Shown here in pieces: positions 5,985 to 7,863 of a DNA stretch of 7,863 nucleotides. The translations under genes and the position numbers were made by a program. Where the stretch lies: positions 1 through 7,863 of the forward strand of contig DCHB01000004.1 in NCBI GenBank assembly GCA_002314685.1. The letters run 5' to 3'. This DNA comes from Clostridiales bacterium UBA1763. Lineage in GTDB: Bacteria; Bacillota; Clostridia; Oscillospirales; Oscillospiraceae. The notes below the pieces were generated by a model. That model was not told where the DNA came from. It searched no databases and saw only the letters and a list, made by a program, of their open reading frames with translations. Position 1 is the first letter of the stretch; every line of letters starts with the position of its first letter.

Positions 5985-5993
5985 TGGTAAATT
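5985..5993 (+). promoter_or_regulatory. Candidate extended -10 element of the flavodiiron gene
   Basis: TG-G-TAAATT at 5985-5993 is an extended -10 with 4/6 hexamer matches. The sequence 17 bp upstream (CAACAT) is a poor -35, which fits a promoter that needs an activator. A T7 run (5970-5976) lies between. The predicted start is near 6000, 29 nt before the ATG. Other AT-rich hexamers nearby could serve instead. Confidence 0.4.
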
Positions 5994-6028
5994 TGGAATG
6001 ACAAATATTAAAAAAACGGAGGGTAAAT

Positions 6029-7863
6029 ATGTTCTGCACAAGAAAAGTTACCGATGACCTTATCTGGGTCGGTGCCGACGACCGCCGCCTTGCCTGCTTT
6101 GAGGGCGTTTACGGCGTTCCCGACGGCGTTTCCTACAACTCTTATGTCCTTCTCGATGAGAAAACCGTTGTCTTCGATACCGTTGACAAGGCAGTATCCC
6201 GCACCTACTTTGAAAATCTTGCTCACGCTCTTGACGGACGCAAGCTCGACTACGTCGTCGTCTCCCACATGGAGCCCGACCATGCCGCAACGCTTGAGGA
6301 CCTCGTTGTCCGCTATCCCGACATTACCGTCGTTTGCAACGAGAAGATCAAGACTCTCATCGGTCAGTTCTTCAATCTCGGCGTCGACAGATTCAGCTTC
6401 CACATCGTCAAAGAGGGCGACACTCTCAGCACGGGCAAGCACGAGTTCACCTTCGTCATGGCACCCATGGTGCATTGGCCCGAGGTCATGATGACCTACG
6501 ACCTCACCGACAAGATTTTGTTCTCCGCCGACGCCTTCGGCACCTTCGGCGCACTCAACGGTCATCTGTTCAACGATGAGGTTGATTTCTTCGTTGACTA
6601 CCTCGACGAGGCACGCCGCTACTACACAAACATCGTCGGCAAATACGGTGCACAGGTTCAGGCTGTTCTCAAAAAGGCGGCAGGTCTTGAGCTTAAGTAT
6701 GTCTGCCCCCTGCACGGCTTTGTATGGCGCAGTCACTTCGGCGACTTCCTCGAGAAGTATCTGCAGTGGAGCTCCTACACTCCCGAGGTCAAGGGCGTTA
6801 TGCTCGCCTACGCTTCCGTTTACGGTCACACCGAAAACACCGTCAACATCCTTGCCTGCAAGCTCGTTGAGCGCGGAATCAAGGTCAAGCTATTTGACAC
6901 CTCCGTCACCCCCGCATCCTACATTCTGTCCGAGGCATTCAAGTACAGCCACCTCGTATTTGCCTCCACGACCTACAATGCGGGCATATTCGTGACCATG
7001 GAAAATCTCATCCATGACATAGTCAACCACAACCTGCAGGGCAGAAAGATTGCACTGCTTGAAAACGGCAGCTGGGCAGCCGCATCCGGCAAGCTCATGA
7101 AGGAGCAGCTTTCCAAGCTCAAGGGCACCGAGTTTATAGGCGAAACCGTATCTCTCAAGTCCGACGTCACCGTCTCTCAGCTTCAGGAGCTCGACGCTCT
7201 CGCTGATGCTATTGCCGCTGACATCAGACCCGTTCTTCCCGTCTTCGAGGCACCCGCATTTGAGGCTGAGGCACTGCCCGTTGACAACAAGGTGTTCTCC
7301 AAGTTCAGCTACGGCGTTGAGGTCCTCACCACCACCGTTGACGGCAAGGATTACGGCTGTATCATCAACACCGCAGGTCAGGTTGCTTCCTGCGACCCGA
7401 AGAAGATTACAATTTCCGTAATCAAGAAGAACAACACCTGCGACATGGTCATGAAGGCAGGCAAGTTCAATATCTCCATTCTCACCGAGGAGGCTCCGTA
7501 CAGTCTGTTCCAGCACTTCGGCTTCCAGAGTGGCAGAGATGTTGACAAGTTTGCAGACTTCACCGACGTTGACCGTATGTCAAACGGTCTGCCCTATGTC
7601 ACCAAGTACACAAACGCAGTTCTCTCCTGCGAGATTATTGACGTCAAGGATGTCGAGACTCAGACCCTTTACATCGCAAATGTAGTCGAGGCAAAGGTGC
7701 TGTCCGCTGACAAGTCCTGCACCTACGCTTACTACCATGCACACATCAAGCCCAAGAAGAACCCCGCTCCCGAGCAGAAGGAGGGCTGGGTCTGCAAGGT
7801 ATGCGGCTATTTCCACGAAGGCGCTGAGCTGCCTGAGGATTTCTCCTGCCCCCTGTGCAACCA
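6029..7863 (+). CDS. Flavodiiron NO/O2 reductase fused to flavin reductase and rubredoxin (FprA-Hrb fusion), 3' end beyond window
   Basis: The frame is open from the ATG at 6029 to the window edge (611 complete codons plus two bases). GGAGG (6018-6022) lies 6 nt upstream. Residues 1-250 are the metallo-beta-lactamase-like diiron domain with all expected ligands: H80, E82, D84 and H85 in SHMEPDH, then H149 (VHWPE), D168 (SADAFG) and H229 (CPLHG). Residues about 254-400 are a flavodoxin domain with the FMN loop SVYGHTE (263-269). Residues about 424-575 resemble flavin-reductase-type FMN-binding domains (VLTTTVDGKDYGC at 432-444). Residues 586 onward are rubredoxin: C589-x2-C592 and C607-x2-C610. 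Cytosolic flavodiiron proteins reduce O2 to water or NO to N2O. In Moorella, FprA receives NADH electrons through separate Hrb (flavin reductase plus rubredoxin). Here both are in one chain, suggesting a self-contained NADH-driven scavenger. Only a short rubredoxin tail should be missing, unless another domain follows. Confidence 0.93.
   Translation, partial: MFCTRKVTDDLIWVGADDRRLACFEGVYGVPDGVSYNSYVLLDEKTVVFDTVDKAVSRTYFENLAHALDGRKLDYVVVSHMEPDHAATLEDLVVRYPDITVVCNEKIKTLIGQFFNLGVDRFSFHIVKEGDTLSTGKHEFTFVMAPMVHWPEVMMTYDLTDKILFSADAFGTFGALNGHLFNDEVDFFVDYLDEARRYYTNIVGKYGAQVQAVLKKAAGLELKYVCPLHGFVWRSHFGDFLEKYLQWSSYTPEVKGVMLAYASVYGHTENTVNILACKLVERGIKVKLFDTSVTPASYILSEAFKYSHLVFASTTYNAGIFVTMENLIHDIVNHNLQGRKIALLENGSWAAASGKLMKEQLSKLKGTEFIGETVSLKSDVTVSQLQELDALADAIAADIRPVLPVFEAPAFEAEALPVDNKVFSKFSYGVEVLTTTVDGKDYGCIINTAGQVASCDPKKITISVIKKNNTCDMVMKAGKFNISILTEEAPYSLFQHFGFQSGRDVDKFADFTDVDRMSNGLPYVTKYTNAVLSCEIIDVKDVETQTLYIANVVEAKVLSADKSCTYAYYHAHIKPKKNPAPEQKEGWVCKVCGYFHEGAELPEDFSCPLCN

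Noticed and set aside
6008..6829. Long minus-strand reading frame (273 codons) opposite the flavodiiron gene
   Set aside because: It is antisense to a protein with complete catalytic motifs, has low-complexity Val/Gly/Glu-rich sequence and no ribosome-binding site. It reflects C-rich third codon positions on the coding strand.
6890..7516. Minus-strand reading frame of 208 codons opposite the flavodoxin and flavin-reductase domains
   Set aside because: It has no recognisable domain and lies fully antisense to conserved domains of the flavodiiron protein.

Overview
The window looks like a chromosomal segment of a strictly anaerobic, low-to-mid GC Gram-positive bacterium, most likely a gut-type Clostridium relative (Oscillospiraceae/Ruminococcaceae-like). 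This is inferred from strong GGAGG Shine-Dalgarno sites, sigma-A-type promoters, a GTG start, AT-rich gaps between C-ending-codon genes, and the gene families present: a flavodiiron protein with rubredoxin, a DUF1846 protein and iron-sulfur-flavoprotein-like genes. No mobile element, tRNA, rRNA or CRISPR array is visible.

Layout. Positions 112-1275 (+) encode a PlsC-type acyltransferase with an unusual C-terminal zinc ribbon and extra domain. Positions 1313-2800 (+) encode a full-length DUF1846/UPF0371 protein. It has its own consensus promoter, TTGACA-N18-TATAAT, overlapping the end of the acyltransferase gene. A perfect 16-bp hairpin at 2805-2840 serves as a shared terminator for this gene and for the convergent operon.

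A compact five-gene operon runs leftward from 5903 to 2845. It encodes a Crp/Fnr-family regulator (GTG start), an unrecognised 118-residue protein, a sugar-nucleotidyltransferase-like protein, and two small flavodoxin-fold proteins. The gaps are 13, 2 and 18 nt, followed by a 4-nt ATGA overlap. The last two proteins are complementary: one has the compact cysteine motif of iron-sulfur flavoproteins but no flavin phosphate loop, and the other has the loop but no cysteine motif.

Divergent from this operon, at 6029 and running off the right edge, is a large flavodiiron NO/O2 reductase. Its module order is metallo-beta-lactamase diiron, flavodoxin, flavin reductase and short-spaced rubredoxin. This equals a fusion of FprA with its electron donor Hrb. 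The 125-bp gap between regulator and reductase holds a CRP-like dyad, TGTGGC-N4-GCTACA. It is centred at -41.5 relative to a candidate start for the reductase and inside the regulator's own promoter. A plausible reading is an oxidative or nitrosative stress unit in which the Crp/Fnr protein activates the reductase and controls its own operon; that is inference from layout and motifs.
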